64,000 nt of DNA from Dyadobacter sp. CY347 (GCF_021502655.1 NZ_JAKFFT010000004.1:744001-808000), one strand, 5' to 3'; numbered from the stretch's first letter, positions 24,780 to 34,026 are shown. Program-made: numbers and translations. Notes: generated from the sequence alone by a model not told the origin.

Positions 24780-27326
24780 CTACACGTCCTGGCGCAAAAC
24801 CTCCAAGGGCGGACGGGATAGAATGCCGCGGCTGTTGATCAGGCCAATGAAAACTGTCATGAAGGACACGAATAAAAAGACAATTAACACGGGCAAGAAT
24901 TCAGGCTTAAATTCTGCTTCAAAACTGAATTTTGCCAATAACCAGCTCCCGATCAGCGACAGTAAGATGCCGGTAAATGCGGCCAGCGATCCAAGGAAGA
25001 AGTATTCCAAAGCCGTGATCGAAAATATTTGTTTCCGGCTCGCGCCCAGCGTTCTGAGCAGCACACTTTCCTGTAATCGCTGGTATTTGCTGATCAACAC
25101 GGAGGCAATGAGCACGATTAATCCTGTGAGAATGCTGAAACCAGCCATAAAACGGATCACAAAGCCGATTTTATTAAAAATATCATCCAAAACGCGGAGC
25201 ACCAATGCCAGATCAATGATCGAAATGTTGGGAAACTGGCGAACGATGGCCTGCTGAAAAACCGCCGATGCTTGGGGATTGGGCACATGTGTGAGCATAA
25301 CATGAAATTGGGGCGCTTCTTCCAGCACACCCGTTGGGAAAATAACCAAAAAGTTGGTCTGCACTTCGCCCCAGTTCACTTCTCGGAAACTGGAAACGGT
25401 GGTCGACATCATGGTTCCCTGCACGTTGAAGATCAGCGTGTCGCCTAATTTGAGCCTGCTACGGTCTGCAAACCCTTGTTCAATCGAGATGGGAATAAGG
25501 CCGTCGGTGCTTTTGTAAGTGCCTTTCCATGTTCCTTTGGTCAGTTTCTCTGTAGAACTTAATGAGTCCCTGAATGTTACCCGGTATTCCCGGCCGAAGA
25601 TGCGGCGCGATTGTTCGGCTGTTGTGTCGCCCTCGAAATCCGAAGCGGTCTTTCCGTTTACTTCTTCCAAACGCATATTTACAATCGCAACATTTTGATT
25701 AACAGGAATATTCTGTGCTTTTGCAATCGCCAGCACAGCTTCTTTCTGGCTACCCTGAATGTCGAAGAGGACAATGTTAGGCTGGTTTCCGCTTGACGAC
25801 ATCTTGACCCGGTTCAACAAGATCGTTTGAACAAAAAACAATGTACAAACCAGGCAGGTGCCAAGGCCGATGGAGACGACCAGGATGGAAGTCTGGTTAT
25901 TGGGACGGTATAAATTTGCCAGTCCCTGTCGCCATAAATAGCTCCACGATGTCGGGAAAAACTTGCGTACGAGCCACATCAGCAAACTTGCAAAGGCATA
26001 AAGCACGGCAAATGACGCCAGAATGCTGGCTGTGAAAATCAAAGCTTCAATCCACGTTTGCATTTGAAGAAATGCGAAACCATAAATAAATAGGACGATC
26101 AGGCCGTAAAGAACCCAGGCCCAAGGATCTCTCTCCATTTTTACCGCATCCAGTGAAACACGCAGCACATTCAGCGGGGAAACTTTGCGGATAGAAACGA
26201 GCGGAGGCAATGCAAACAGAATGGAAATAAGCACACCAATGGCCAAACCCTGACCGATCGCAAGCCAGGAAATGTCCGTAGTAAGTTCAAAAGGCAGAAA
26301 ATCCTTGATCACGATCGGCAAAAATTGCTGAATGGTCGTGCCCAGAATGGCACCCAGTATGGAACCAATGATGCCGATTCCCGCAATCTGGATCAAATAA
26401 ATCAAAAACGCCTGAGAACCTTTTACGCCCAGACACCGCAAAATGGCAATGGAATTGAGTTTCTCACGAATGTAAATGTGGATCGCGCTCGCCACGCCAA
26501 TGCAACCCAAAAGTAATGCTACAAATCCTACCAATGCCAGGAAACGCGTCAGATCTTTGAACGACCTGCCAGTGTCTTCTTTTTGGGATTGAATGGTTTT
26601 GTAATCCAGATCACCCGCTTCAAATCGCGGTTCCAGCTTTTTTGCAAGCTTTTCGACATCTGTTTCGGGCGCAAATTTGTAATAGTAACGATAAGCAACG
26701 CGGCTTCCCTTCTGCATTAAACCCGTTTGTGTCAGATAGCGCATAGGAATGTAAACAGAGGGCGCAACCGTGCTCGTAAGCCCCGTTGAACCCGGTGCTT
26801 TTTCCAGAATCCCGGCGATAGCAAAAGTAACATTGCCGATCTTGATCGAATCGCCTACCTTGGCCTGATATTGAAGCATTAGGCTCTGGTCTACAAGTGC
26901 CTCTTGTCGCGAACGGAATGTCTGTTCGGCAGTAACGGGAATGGTTTCGAACTTTCCATAATAAGGAAAATCCCCTTCCAGCGCCTTAACCTGGGCAAGC
27001 CGGTTTCCGCCATTTTTGGGAAAATAAATCATGGAAGCAAAACTGCGCTCCTCAGACCTGGTTTTTCCAAGAGAATCTACAAGCGTTTTGGCCTTACCTT
27101 CAACTGGTTTGCCGGTGTTAAGCGCCAGATCGGCGCCGATTAATGTTGCGGCCTGGTTATCAATGTTTAATCTGAGATTATCGCCCAGGGAATAAATAGC
27201 CACAAGCGCGGCAATGCCGAGAATGATCGAGGAAATGAAAAGTAACAGCCGCGAACGGTTTTTTCGGCTGTCACGCCACGCCATTTGTAATAACCAGGGA
27301 AAATTAATTTTATCTTGATTCATCAT
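24780..27326 (-). CDS. FtsX-like ABC transporter permease (YbbP-type)
   Basis: Inner-membrane permease of 848 residues with two FtsX-like domains and about ten membrane segments: one N-terminal, a cluster at about 260-480, and a C-terminal set at about 720-840. A large periplasmic loop lies between residues about 50 and 255 and another between about 500 and 715. Large duplicated permeases of this type, paired with a LolD/YbbA-like ATPase, are mechanotransmission or lipid/lipoprotein-release transporters (YbbAP, LolCDE, MacB families). The start ATGATG overlaps the ATPase stop codon by 4 bp, so the two are translationally coupled. Substrate is not known. Confidence 0.88.
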   Translation of the reverse strand: MMNQDKINFPWLLQMAWRDSRKNRSRLLLFISSIILGIAALVAIYSLGDNLRLNIDNQAATLIGADLALNTGKPVEGKAKTLVDSLGKTRSEERSFASMIYFPKNGGNRLAQVKALEGDFPYYGKFETIPVTAEQTFRSRQEALVDQSLMLQYQAKVGDSIKIGNVTFAIAGILEKAPGSTGLTSTVAPSVYIPMRYLTQTGLMQKGSRVAYRYYYKFAPETDVEKLAKKLEPRFEAGDLDYKTIQSQKEDTGRSFKDLTRFLALVGFVALLLGCIGVASAIHIYIREKLNSIAILRCLGVKGSQAFLIYLIQIAGIGIIGSILGAILGTTIQQFLPIVIKDFLPFELTTDISWLAIGQGLAIGVLISILFALPPLVSIRKVSPLNVLRVSLDAVKMERDPWAWVLYGLIVLFIYGFAFLQMQTWIEALIFTASILASFAVLYAFASLLMWLVRKFFPTSWSYLWRQGLANLYRPNNQTSILVVSIGLGTCLVCTLFFVQTILLNRVKMSSSGNQPNIVLFDIQGSQKEAVLAIAKAQNIPVNQNVAIVNMRLEEVNGKTASDFEGDTTAEQSRRIFGREYRVTFRDSLSSTEKLTKGTWKGTYKSTDGLIPISIEQGFADRSRLKLGDTLIFNVQGTMMSTTVSSFREVNWGEVQTNFLVIFPTGVLEEAPQFHVMLTHVPNPQASAVFQQAIVRQFPNISIIDLALVLRVLDDIFNKIGFVIRFMAGFSILTGLIVLIASVLISKYQRLQESVLLRTLGASRKQIFSITALEYFFLGSLAAFTGILLSLIGSWLLAKFSFEAEFKPEFLPVLIVFLFVSFMTVFIGLINSRGILSRPPLEVLRQDV

Positions 27327-27994
27327 TCAACCAGTTTGCCGCCTTTAATACGGATAATGCGTTGCGTTTTTGCCGCCAGTTCCAGGTCGTGCGTGACCAG
27401 CACGAGCGTCGTTCCGGCTTCCCGGTTAAGGTCGAAAAGTAGTTTTACGACTTTTTCGCTGGTTTCTGCATCCAGGTTTCCTGTTGGTTCGTCGGCAAAA
27501 AGGATTTGTGGTTTATTGGAAAATGCTCGGGCCAGGGAAACGCGCTGCTGTTCCCCGCCGGATAATTGGGTAGGATAATGGTGACTTCTTTCTGCGAGGC
27601 CCACTTTATCAAGCAGATCCAGCGCACGCGGCTTAATGTTCTTTTCGCCTCGCAATTCCAGCGGAACCATCACATTTTCGAGCGCGGTAAGGGTGGGAAG
27701 CAATTGGAAATTTTGGAAAATAAACCCTACATACTGGTTTCGGACAGCCGCCAGCTGATCCTCGTTCAGGCCATTCAGCCTCGTTCCGTGCAATTCGACG
27801 GTTCCGGATGTAGACCGGTCCAATCCCGCACACAAGCCCAAAAGAGTCGTTTTTCCGCTTCCAGACGGCCCCACGATCGACATGGTTGAACCGGCTGCGA
27901 TTGAAAAATTTATATTATCTAAAACGGTCAGGGAACGGTCGCCACTTTTATATATTTTACTAACCTGTTGCAGATCGAGTATGGTATCCATCAA
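27323..27994 (-). CDS. ABC transporter ATP-binding protein (YbbA/LolD-type)
   Basis: ATPase subunit of 223 residues. It has the Walker A motif GPSGSGKTTLLG near residue 40, Q-loop YVGFIFQNFQLLP, signature LSGGEQQRVSLARAF, Walker B ILFADEPTGNLD and the switch His in LVTHDLELA. The sequence is of the LolD/MacB/YbbA subgroup. It heads the operon with the FtsX-like permease. The divergent neighbour is a TesA-like esterase, the same arrangement as tesA-ybbA-ybbP in E. coli, which supports the YbbA subtype. Confidence 0.92.
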   Translation of the reverse strand: MMDTILDLQQVSKIYKSGDRSLTVLDNINFSIAAGSTMSIVGPSGSGKTTLLGLCAGLDRSTSGTVELHGTRLNGLNEDQLAAVRNQYVGFIFQNFQLLPTLTALENVMVPLELRGEKNIKPRALDLLDKVGLAERSHHYPTQLSGGEQQRVSLARAFSNKPQILFADEPTGNLDAETSEKVVKLLFDLNREAGTTLVLVTHDLELAAKTQRIIRIKGGKLVE

Positions 27995-28095
27995 TTGTTT
28001 TTAATTTTATGTTTTCCGCGGTGCTGAACTGGGGCAACTTGATTTACTCCAATTTGGTTCTTTTGGATTTAGATTGCACATAAATATACCATTAT

Positions 28096-28782
28096 ATGAT
28101 TAATCGCTTCGTTTTTATGGTCAAAATGCTGCTTTTCGCGGCCATTTTGACTTCCTGTAACAGTGAAAATAAAGAAACTGCCGAACAGACGGATTCTGTA
28201 ACAACTGCTGCAAAAACCCCGGCCACCACCAAAAAGACCATTGTATTTTTTGGAAACAGCCTCACCGCCGGATACGGACTCGACGATCCTTCCCAGGCGT
28301 TTGCCGGATTAATCCAAAAACGCATTGATTCCCTCGGACTCAACTATAAGGTGATCAATGCAGGCGTAAGCGGAGAAACAACATCGGGCGGTAACAGCCG
28401 CATTGACTGGCTTTTGAAACAACCCCTCGACATTTTTGTGCTTGAATTGGGTGGTAATGATGGATTGAGAGGCATTCCGGTTTCCGAAACGCGGAAAAAC
28501 CTCCAAGCCATTCTGGATAAGGTGCGTGCGAAATATCCTGATGCCAAGCTCGTGCTGGCCGGCATGCAAATTCCACCTAATATGGGTCAGAAATATGCAT
28601 CGGAATTCAAGGCCGTGTATGCTGAGATTGCTGATAAAAATAAAATTACGCTAATTCCTTTCTTACTTGAAGGCGTGGGTGGCGAAAGCAAGCTTAACCT
28701 GCCGGATGGCATTCACCCAACCGAGGAAGGGCATAAAATCCTAGCCGAAAATGTGTGGGTGCGTATTAAGGATCTGCTGTAA
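28096..28782 (+). CDS. SGNH/GDSL esterase lipoprotein (TesA/arylesterase-like)
   Basis: Lipolytic enzyme of the SGNH hydrolase family, 228 residues, with a lipoprotein signal ending in LTSC (Cys21) that should place it in the periplasm or on a membrane. Block I is FFGNSLTAGYGLDD with the nucleophile Ser55 (GNS in place of the more common GDS), block III is ELGGNDGLRG, and block V is DGIHPTEEGH with the catalytic Asp and His. It resembles TesA (thioesterase I/lysophospholipase L1). It is divergent from the YbbAP-type ABC genes, with a 101-bp shared promoter gap. Substrate remains open: lysophospholipid, thioester or aryl ester. Confidence 0.9.
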   Translation: MINRFVFMVKMLLFAAILTSCNSENKETAEQTDSVTTAAKTPATTKKTIVFFGNSLTAGYGLDDPSQAFAGLIQKRIDSLGLNYKVINAGVSGETTSGGNSRIDWLLKQPLDIFVLELGGNDGLRGIPVSETRKNLQAILDKVRAKYPDAKLVLAGMQIPPNMGQKYASEFKAVYAEIADKNKITLIPFLLEGVGGESKLNLPDGIHPTEEGHKILAENVWVRIKDLL

Positions 28783-28812
28783 TCGGAAGATCGAGAGAAT
28801 GAAAGAATAAGA

Positions 28813-28856
28813 AAAAGGCCCGGAAATATGTTAAAAACATAAATTCCGGGCCTTTT
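28813..28856. terminator. bidirectional terminator between esterase and small membrane protein gene
   Basis: Arms 28813-28825 (AAAAGGCCCGGAA) and 28844-28856 are perfectly complementary over 13 bp, with an A/T-rich 18-nt loop, a T-rich exit on the plus strand (TTTTCTTC) and a TTTTTC exit on the minus strand. It lies between convergent genes. Confidence 0.8.
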
Positions 28857-28874
28857 CTTCATTAGGTGTTTTCC

Positions 28875-29039
28875 TTACACAACCCTGTCGCCACGAATCA
28901 ATCGAAGAATTATTGCAACAACTGCAATCACCAAAAGAATGTGAATGATGTTACCCATTCCAAAGCTGGCAAAGCCAAAATAGCCGATCAGCCACAGAAT
29001 GACCAAAATGACAGCTATTGTATAAAGAAGATTTCCCAT
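28875..29039 (-). CDS. Lmo0937-family small membrane protein
   Basis: Protein of 54 residues starting MGNLLYTIAVILVILWLIGY, with two hydrophobic segments separated by a short Gly-rich turn (FGFASFGMGN) and ending RLIRGDRVV. This is the pattern of the Lmo0937 family, tiny inner-membrane proteins of unknown role common in Bacteroidota and often stress-linked. I start it at the ATG at 29039; the frame extends further upstream but the added residues are atypical. A terminator lies just past its stop. Confidence 0.8.
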   Translation of the reverse strand: MGNLLYTIAVILVILWLIGYFGFASFGMGNIIHILLVIAVVAIILRLIRGDRVV

Positions 29040-29207
29040 TGTTTTAATTTTTTGAGTTAGAGTTATTTGCGATAATGAATGTTCTATCAATTAGAATGCC
29101 AGCCTTTAAGATGGAGAATAAGGCGTTATTATTCCCCGAATTCTACAATATTTGATCAATTGATATCATGTATAGCTTGAAGTTGTAGAAATTTTTCTCA
29201 AAAGTTT

Positions 29208-30041
29208 ATGAAAAGAAACACCCTGTTTATCCTTCTGATTAGCGCATTTATCTGCCATTCCGCCTCGGCAGCCACTGTCGACACCGTTCAGGTTTACAGT
29301 AACATCATGAAAAAAAACCTTAAAACAGTCGTAATCAAGCCATCTCAGTATGATGCTGCACGGACATATCCGGTGGTTTATCTGCTGCATGGATACAGCG
29401 GCAATTATGCCGACTGGATTTCAAAGGCCAAAGGTTTTGAAAAGGCTGCGGACCTATATAATATGATCATTGTGTGTCCTGATGGCGGTTATGGCAGCTG
29501 GTATTGGGATAGCCCGGTTGATGCGCAGTCACAGTTTGAGACTTATATTTCCAAAGAGCTGGTTTCCTTTATCGATACAAAATATAAAACGGTAAAAGAT
29601 CGGACAGGACGTGGCATTACCGGTTTGAGCATGGGCGGGCATGGCGCGCTTTACCTGGCATTCAGACATCAGGATATTTTTGGCGCGGCGGGAAGCATGA
29701 GCGGCGGCGTGGATATCAGGCCGTTTCCCAACAACTGGAACATGGCCGACAAATTGGGAAAATATGCCGATCAGCCGGAACGATGGGAAAAAAACACGGT
29801 CATCAATATGCTGCATCTGCTGACTCCCAATTCACTCGCGATCATGATCGACTGCGGCGTGGATGATTTCTTTTTTCAGGTCAATGAAAAGTTGCATGAC
29901 CAGCTTGTTTACAGAAATATTCCCCATGATTATCTCGTTCGTCCGGGAGCGCATAACTGGCCTTACTGGACCAATGCCGTACAATATCAGTTGCTTTTTA
30001 TGAGCAACTATTTCAGTAAAAAGCCAAATCCTTCCAATTAA
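29208..30041 (+). CDS. secreted alpha/beta-hydrolase esterase (esterase D / feruloyl-esterase-like)
   Basis: Esterase of 277 residues with a signal peptide (LFILLISAFICHSASA). It matches the putative-esterase family (PF00756): YPVVYLLHGYSGNYADW, nucleophile Ser in GLSMGGHGAL near residue 140, Asp in IDCGVDDFF, and His in RPGAHNWPYW. Secreted members often remove acetyl or feruloyl groups from glycans; cytosolic members are S-formylglutathione hydrolases. The signal peptide and the following sugar-uptake genes favour a carbohydrate esterase role. It precedes the MFS permease by 65 bp in the same direction. Confidence 0.87.
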   Translation: MKRNTLFILLISAFICHSASAATVDTVQVYSNIMKKNLKTVVIKPSQYDAARTYPVVYLLHGYSGNYADWISKAKGFEKAADLYNMIIVCPDGGYGSWYWDSPVDAQSQFETYISKELVSFIDTKYKTVKDRTGRGITGLSMGGHGALYLAFRHQDIFGAAGSMSGGVDIRPFPNNWNMADKLGKYADQPERWEKNTVINMLHLLTPNSLAIMIDCGVDDFFFQVNEKLHDQLVYRNIPHDYLVRPGAHNWPYWTNAVQYQLLFMSNYFSKKPNPSN

Positions 30042-30106
30042 ATTTCTCTAATTTACATTTCAAAAAAATAGAATCTACCTTACATTAAATTTTACTATTC
30101 AGCTAA

Positions 30107-31351
30107 ATGAGCAACTATTCCTCAACCGTGGAACCCACAAAAGCCCGATTCACTGAAAACAGATATCTCATAACCCTCATTTTTGTAACGTCCCTGTTCA
30201 TGTTCTGGGGAATTGCCATCACGATGGGCGACGTTTTGAACAAACATTTTCAACACGTATTAAGTCTTACCAAAACACAATCAGCATTCGTACAATTTGC
30301 GATTTTCGGCGCATATGGCGTCATGGGGATTCCGGCAGGGCTTTTCATGAAGCGGTTTGGCTATAAAAATGGCGTGCTTTTTGGCTTGTCGCTTTTTGCA
30401 TTGGGTTCGTTCCTGTTTGTGCCGGCAGCTGCGGCGGCGTCATTTCCGTTCTTTGGCGGCGCATTGTTCATTCTGGGTTGCGGTATTTCTACATTGGAAA
30501 CCGTTGCGCACCCTTTTGTAGCGTCGCTTGGTGACCAGCGTACGAGTGATATGCGGATCAATTTTGCACAGGCTTTCAATGCCTTGGGAACGATCATCGG
30601 GCCTGCTGTGGGTTCTTACTTTTTGTTGAGAAACAATGTGGAAGGAAGCACGGACCTTACGTCTGTAAAAACATTATACATTGTGATCGGAAGCGTCATT
30701 GCCACGATCGCCGTTTTATTCTCATTCGTAAAAGTGCCTGCCCTTACTGATCCGCACGTGGTTAATGATCCCGCAGCAGCCAATGTGGATACACATCCTG
30801 AAAAAGGGCTTTTTGACCACAGGCATTTCAAATGGGCGGTGATAGCGCAGTTTTTCAACGTAGCAGCACAAGCTGGAACATGGGCGTTCTTTATCAATTA
30901 TGGTCACGAGAAAATGGGCTTTACCGACGTTGTAGCCGGTAATTATATGATCCTGTTCTTCGTATTAATGCTTACAGGCCGTTTTGTAGGGACATTCCTG
31001 ATGCGTTTCATCGCTCCCAACACGATATTGGCGATTTTCGCAGCTTGTAATATTGTTATGTGCCTTATTATCGCGCAAAGCCTGGGCTGGCCATCGTTCA
31101 TTGCACTGCTGATGCTTAACTTCTTTTTCAGCATCATGTTCCCGACCATTTTCAGTCTAGGATTGAAAAACTTGGGGAAACATACCCAGCAGGCTTCCTC
31201 ATTTATTTCGATGGGTGTTGTGGGTGGCGCGTTTTTCCCGTTCGCAATGGGCGCTGTTGCGGAGTCTGATGTGGCACATGCTTATTATCTGCCGATTATT
31301 TGCTATGCAGTGATTTTCTTGTTTGGCTACAAATATTATAAGGTGCAGTAA
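30107..31351 (+). CDS. MFS sugar permease (FucP / glucose-galactose / NagP-like)
   Basis: Inner-membrane sugar:H+ symporter of 414 residues with 12 predicted membrane helices. Family marks are the N-terminal SLFMFWGIAITMGDVLNKHFQ, FAIFGAYGVMGIPAGLFMKRFGYKNGVLFG and FALGSFLFVPAA, matching the FHS (fucose-galactose-glucose) subfamily. The next gene, 78 bp downstream, encodes a ROK sugar kinase, so the pair probably imports and phosphorylates one monosaccharide such as glucose, fructose or N-acetylglucosamine. Confidence 0.9.
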   Translation: MSNYSSTVEPTKARFTENRYLITLIFVTSLFMFWGIAITMGDVLNKHFQHVLSLTKTQSAFVQFAIFGAYGVMGIPAGLFMKRFGYKNGVLFGLSLFALGSFLFVPAAAAASFPFFGGALFILGCGISTLETVAHPFVASLGDQRTSDMRINFAQAFNALGTIIGPAVGSYFLLRNNVEGSTDLTSVKTLYIVIGSVIATIAVLFSFVKVPALTDPHVVNDPAAANVDTHPEKGLFDHRHFKWAVIAQFFNVAAQAGTWAFFINYGHEKMGFTDVVAGNYMILFFVLMLTGRFVGTFLMRFIAPNTILAIFAACNIVMCLIIAQSLGWPSFIALLMLNFFFSIMFPTIFSLGLKNLGKHTQQASSFISMGVVGGAFFPFAMGAVAESDVAHAYYLPIICYAVIFLFGYKYYKVQ

Positions 31352-31429
31352 TGTGCTCTTGAAGTTTTAAATCAATTAATAAATATTAAAAATGACAGCT
31401 GAAAGCCGCTGGCCGGAAGCACTATAATT

Positions 31430-32329
31430 ATGAAGCTCTGGGGAATAGACTTAGGAGGAACAAAGATAGAATGTGCCGTTTTGGATCCGGACAGGAACCT
31501 GGAAGTGGTTGTACGCATGCGACTTCCGACGGAATCGGCCAATGGCTATGAACATATATTATCACAGATCAAGAAGCTGATCGATCAGGTTGCGGAACAA
31601 GTGGGAGAGAAGCCGACCAGGATCGGGTTTGCTACGCCGGGAGTCCTGGAGCCGGATTCGCAGTTGATGAAAAACTCGAACACGATCTGTCTCAATGGCA
31701 TGCCCTTGAAAGCAGATCTTGAAAAAATTCTGGGCATTCCCGTTCAGCTTGCGAACGACGCCAACTGTTTTGCGTTGGCCGAGGCGCTGATCGGTGCCGG
31801 AAAGGATTATCCCAAAGCGGAAGTTGTATTTGGTGTGATCATGGGCACAGGCGTGGGAGGCGGATTGGTGGTGAACAATAAAATCATTGCCGGGCATCAT
31901 GGAATTGGTGGCGAGTGGGGCCATAACATTCTGGAAGAAAATGGTGAACCTTGCTATTGCGGGAAAGCCGGCTGTGTGGAGCAAGTTATTTCCGGGCCTG
32001 CATTGGAACGTTATTATGAGCAGGTTAGCGGCGAAAAACTCACGATGAAGGTGATTTTGGAAAGATATCACGAAGGCAAAGATGAATTTGCAAAAGCAAC
32101 GATTGAACGTCTGCTCGAATTCTACGGCCGCGCCATTTCTACATTAATCAATGTGCTGGATCCGGGATTGATCGTGATCGGCGGTGGCGTTGGGAATGTT
32201 GAGCTGCTTTACACCGCAGGTTTCGAAAGAATTAAAAAATACATTTTCAACAAGGGCATTGTAACCACTCCGATCCTTAAACCAAAGTTGGGCGACAGCG
32301 CAGGGGTTTTCGGAGCCGCACTTTTGTAA
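31430..32329 (+). CDS. ROK-family sugar kinase
   Basis: Cytoplasmic hexose kinase of 299 residues. The ATP phosphate-binding motif is LWGIDLGGTKIECAVLD. The substrate region shows NDANCFALAEA and VIMGTGVGGGLVVN, and the ROK zinc site and signature are HHGIGGEWGHN followed by CYCGKAGCVEQVISGP. A single-domain ROK enzyme without an N-terminal helix-turn-helix is a kinase rather than a repressor. The exact sugar (glucose, fructose, N-acetylglucosamine or mannose) cannot be read. Its position after the MFS permease suggests it traps the imported sugar. Confidence 0.9.
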   Translation: MKLWGIDLGGTKIECAVLDPDRNLEVVVRMRLPTESANGYEHILSQIKKLIDQVAEQVGEKPTRIGFATPGVLEPDSQLMKNSNTICLNGMPLKADLEKILGIPVQLANDANCFALAEALIGAGKDYPKAEVVFGVIMGTGVGGGLVVNNKIIAGHHGIGGEWGHNILEENGEPCYCGKAGCVEQVISGPALERYYEQVSGEKLTMKVILERYHEGKDEFAKATIERLLEFYGRAISTLINVLDPGLIVIGGGVGNVELLYTAGFERIKKYIFNKGIVTTPILKPKLGDSAGVFGAALL

Positions 32330-32431
32330 AATACGCTTAGCAAGGCGATTCCGAACTGTTAGGATCAGTAAACCAGCACTTTCCGAAGCTTCTTAGTGAA
32401 TCAAATCACTCTTACCGGAAACATTGGTTGT

Positions 32432-33622
32432 ATGTCAACGAACGGAATCTCCTTGCGCGTAAAGTCCATTGATACGGTTCGTGGGCTCATTATGGTCATC
32501 ATGGCATTGGACCATGTGCGGGATTATTTTCACATCACCGCATTTACCGCCGATCCGCTCGATCCGGGCACAACCAACGCAGCATTGTTTTTTACCCGTT
32601 GGATCACGCATTTTTGTGCGCCGTCTTTCATGCTGCTCTCCGGCATTTCTGCCTATTTATCCGGCCAAAATAAAACTAGTGCTGAAACTTCCTCTTTTCT
32701 CCTGAAACGCGGATTGTGGCTCATTTTCGTTGAGCTGACTTTCATGACATTTGCGTTTTCATTCGACGTGACATTCAAAACCATTTTTCTGGCCGTGCTA
32801 TGGGCTTTGGGGACCAGTATGCTTGTTTTGGGCTTGTTTGTGCGTTTCCTTTCTCCCAAAGCCATTTTGATTTCAGGTTTGATCCTGATTTTCGGTCATA
32901 ATCTCTTCGATCTGATTAAAGCTGCACCCGGCTCAGGGCTTGACATTTTCCTGGGCATTTTTATGACGGGTGCCGGGCGATTTGTGCCCAGGGGCGATGG
33001 CGGGAACATTGCTTTCTTGTATGTGATATTGCCCTGGGCCGGGATTATGATGTCGGGATATGGGTTGGGGACGATCTATAACCGTGCATTTCCCGAACAA
33101 AAACGCAAAAAAATATTGCTGCAATCGGGTGTTGCCGCCATTGTGCTGTTCCTGGTTCTGCGCTTCGTTAATTATTACGGAGACCAGTCGCTGTGGAGCA
33201 CGCAATCGGAAGGGATGAGGACGTTTTTATCATTTATGAATGCGTCCAAATATCCGCCTTCGCTCATTTTTACCCTCATGACACTCGGCCCTATTCTAAT
33301 CTTACTAGCGCTTACGGAGCATACCGACAATAAATTGACGCGTTTTTTTACTGTTTACGGAAAAGTGCCTTTTTTCTATTTCATGCTGCACTTTTATCTT
33401 ATTCACTTGCTTACAATGATCGCCGTTTTGTCCTCGGGCTACACCTGGGCGCAGGCGACCGCACCGGATCTTTTCTTCAAATTCCGCCCGAACGATTTCG
33501 GTTATAGCCTGGGAATGGTGTATTTAATATGGATTTCCATTGTCCTCGCCCTTTATTATCCATGCCGGTGGTTTGGGAATTACCGGGAGCGGAACAAAAA
33601 ATGGTGGCTGAGCTATTTATAG
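32432..33622 (+). CDS. DUF1624 / heparan-alpha-glucosaminide N-acetyltransferase-like membrane protein
   Basis: Polytopic membrane protein of 396 residues with about ten hydrophobic segments. The N-terminus RVKSIDTVRGLIMVIMALDHVRDY is the DUF1624 signature; its conserved His lies in a membrane helix and is proposed to carry acetyl transfer in the lysosomal HGSNAT relatives. I prefer the ATG at 32432 over a GTG 36 bp upstream. It is the third gene of a permease-kinase-acyltransferase run. NagX-type proteins of related fold occur in N-acetylglucosamine loci, which hints at amino-sugar metabolism, but this is weak. Confidence 0.78.
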   Translation: MSTNGISLRVKSIDTVRGLIMVIMALDHVRDYFHITAFTADPLDPGTTNAALFFTRWITHFCAPSFMLLSGISAYLSGQNKTSAETSSFLLKRGLWLIFVELTFMTFAFSFDVTFKTIFLAVLWALGTSMLVLGLFVRFLSPKAILISGLILIFGHNLFDLIKAAPGSGLDIFLGIFMTGAGRFVPRGDGGNIAFLYVILPWAGIMMSGYGLGTIYNRAFPEQKRKKILLQSGVAAIVLFLVLRFVNYYGDQSLWSTQSEGMRTFLSFMNASKYPPSLIFTLMTLGPILILLALTEHTDNKLTRFFTVYGKVPFFYFMLHFYLIHLLTMIAVLSSGYTWAQATAPDLFFKFRPNDFGYSLGMVYLIWISIVLALYYPCRWFGNYRERNKKWWLSYL

Positions 33623-33731
33623 CGTTTTTTAAATTTTAGTTTTCTCCAAAAATCGACATAAACTGTTCACTTTATGTGTATTACGCACACGCTGTTGTCT
33701 GTTTTTTGTTTATCAATCAACATACTTTTCG

Positions 33732-34024
33732 CGTAGCCCCTCTGGGGCATGCGCTTGTCTTGTGGGTTGGCTTTTTGCTGGTGATAGGTAGCCCCTCTGG
33801 GGCATGCGTTTTTTTTGTTGGTTGACTTGTTGCTGGTAATGGGTAGCCCCTCTGGGGCATGCGCTTGTCTTGTTGGTTGACTTGTTGCTGGTGATGGGTA
33901 GCCCCTTTGGGGCATGCGCTTGTCTTGTGGGTTGGCTTTGTTGCTGGTAATGGGTAGCCCCTCTGGGGCATGCGTTGTTCTTGTTGGTTACTCGTTCCCA
34001 GTGATAGATAGCACGCTGGGGCAT
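33732..34024 (+). repeat. tandem REP-like array, 55-bp period, five full units plus one degenerate
   Basis: Units begin with TAGCCCC at 33734, 33789, 33844, 33899 and 33955, with a degenerate unit at 34009; spacings are 55, 55, 55, 56 and 54. Each full unit has GTAG at the 5' foot of a 5-bp hairpin GCCCC-TCT-GGGGC (TTT loop in unit 4), then CATGCG and a linker of about 35 bp rich in TTGTTGG. GTAG next to a small palindrome is the signature of REP elements recognised by RAYT enzymes. All full units point toward the adjacent Y1 transposase-like gene. Confidence 0.85.
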
Positions 34025-34026
34025 TT

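Noticed and set aside
33667-34024. Three overlapping minus-strand open frames of 82-103 codons with repeated MPQRGY-type motifs
   Set aside because: They arise from the 55-bp tandem hairpin array being open in every frame; they share one motif set, lack ribosome-binding sites and have no relation to known proteins.
33732-34024. Possible CRISPR array
   Set aside because: The repeats are contiguous 55-bp units whose linkers are also repeated; there are no unique spacers and no cas genes.
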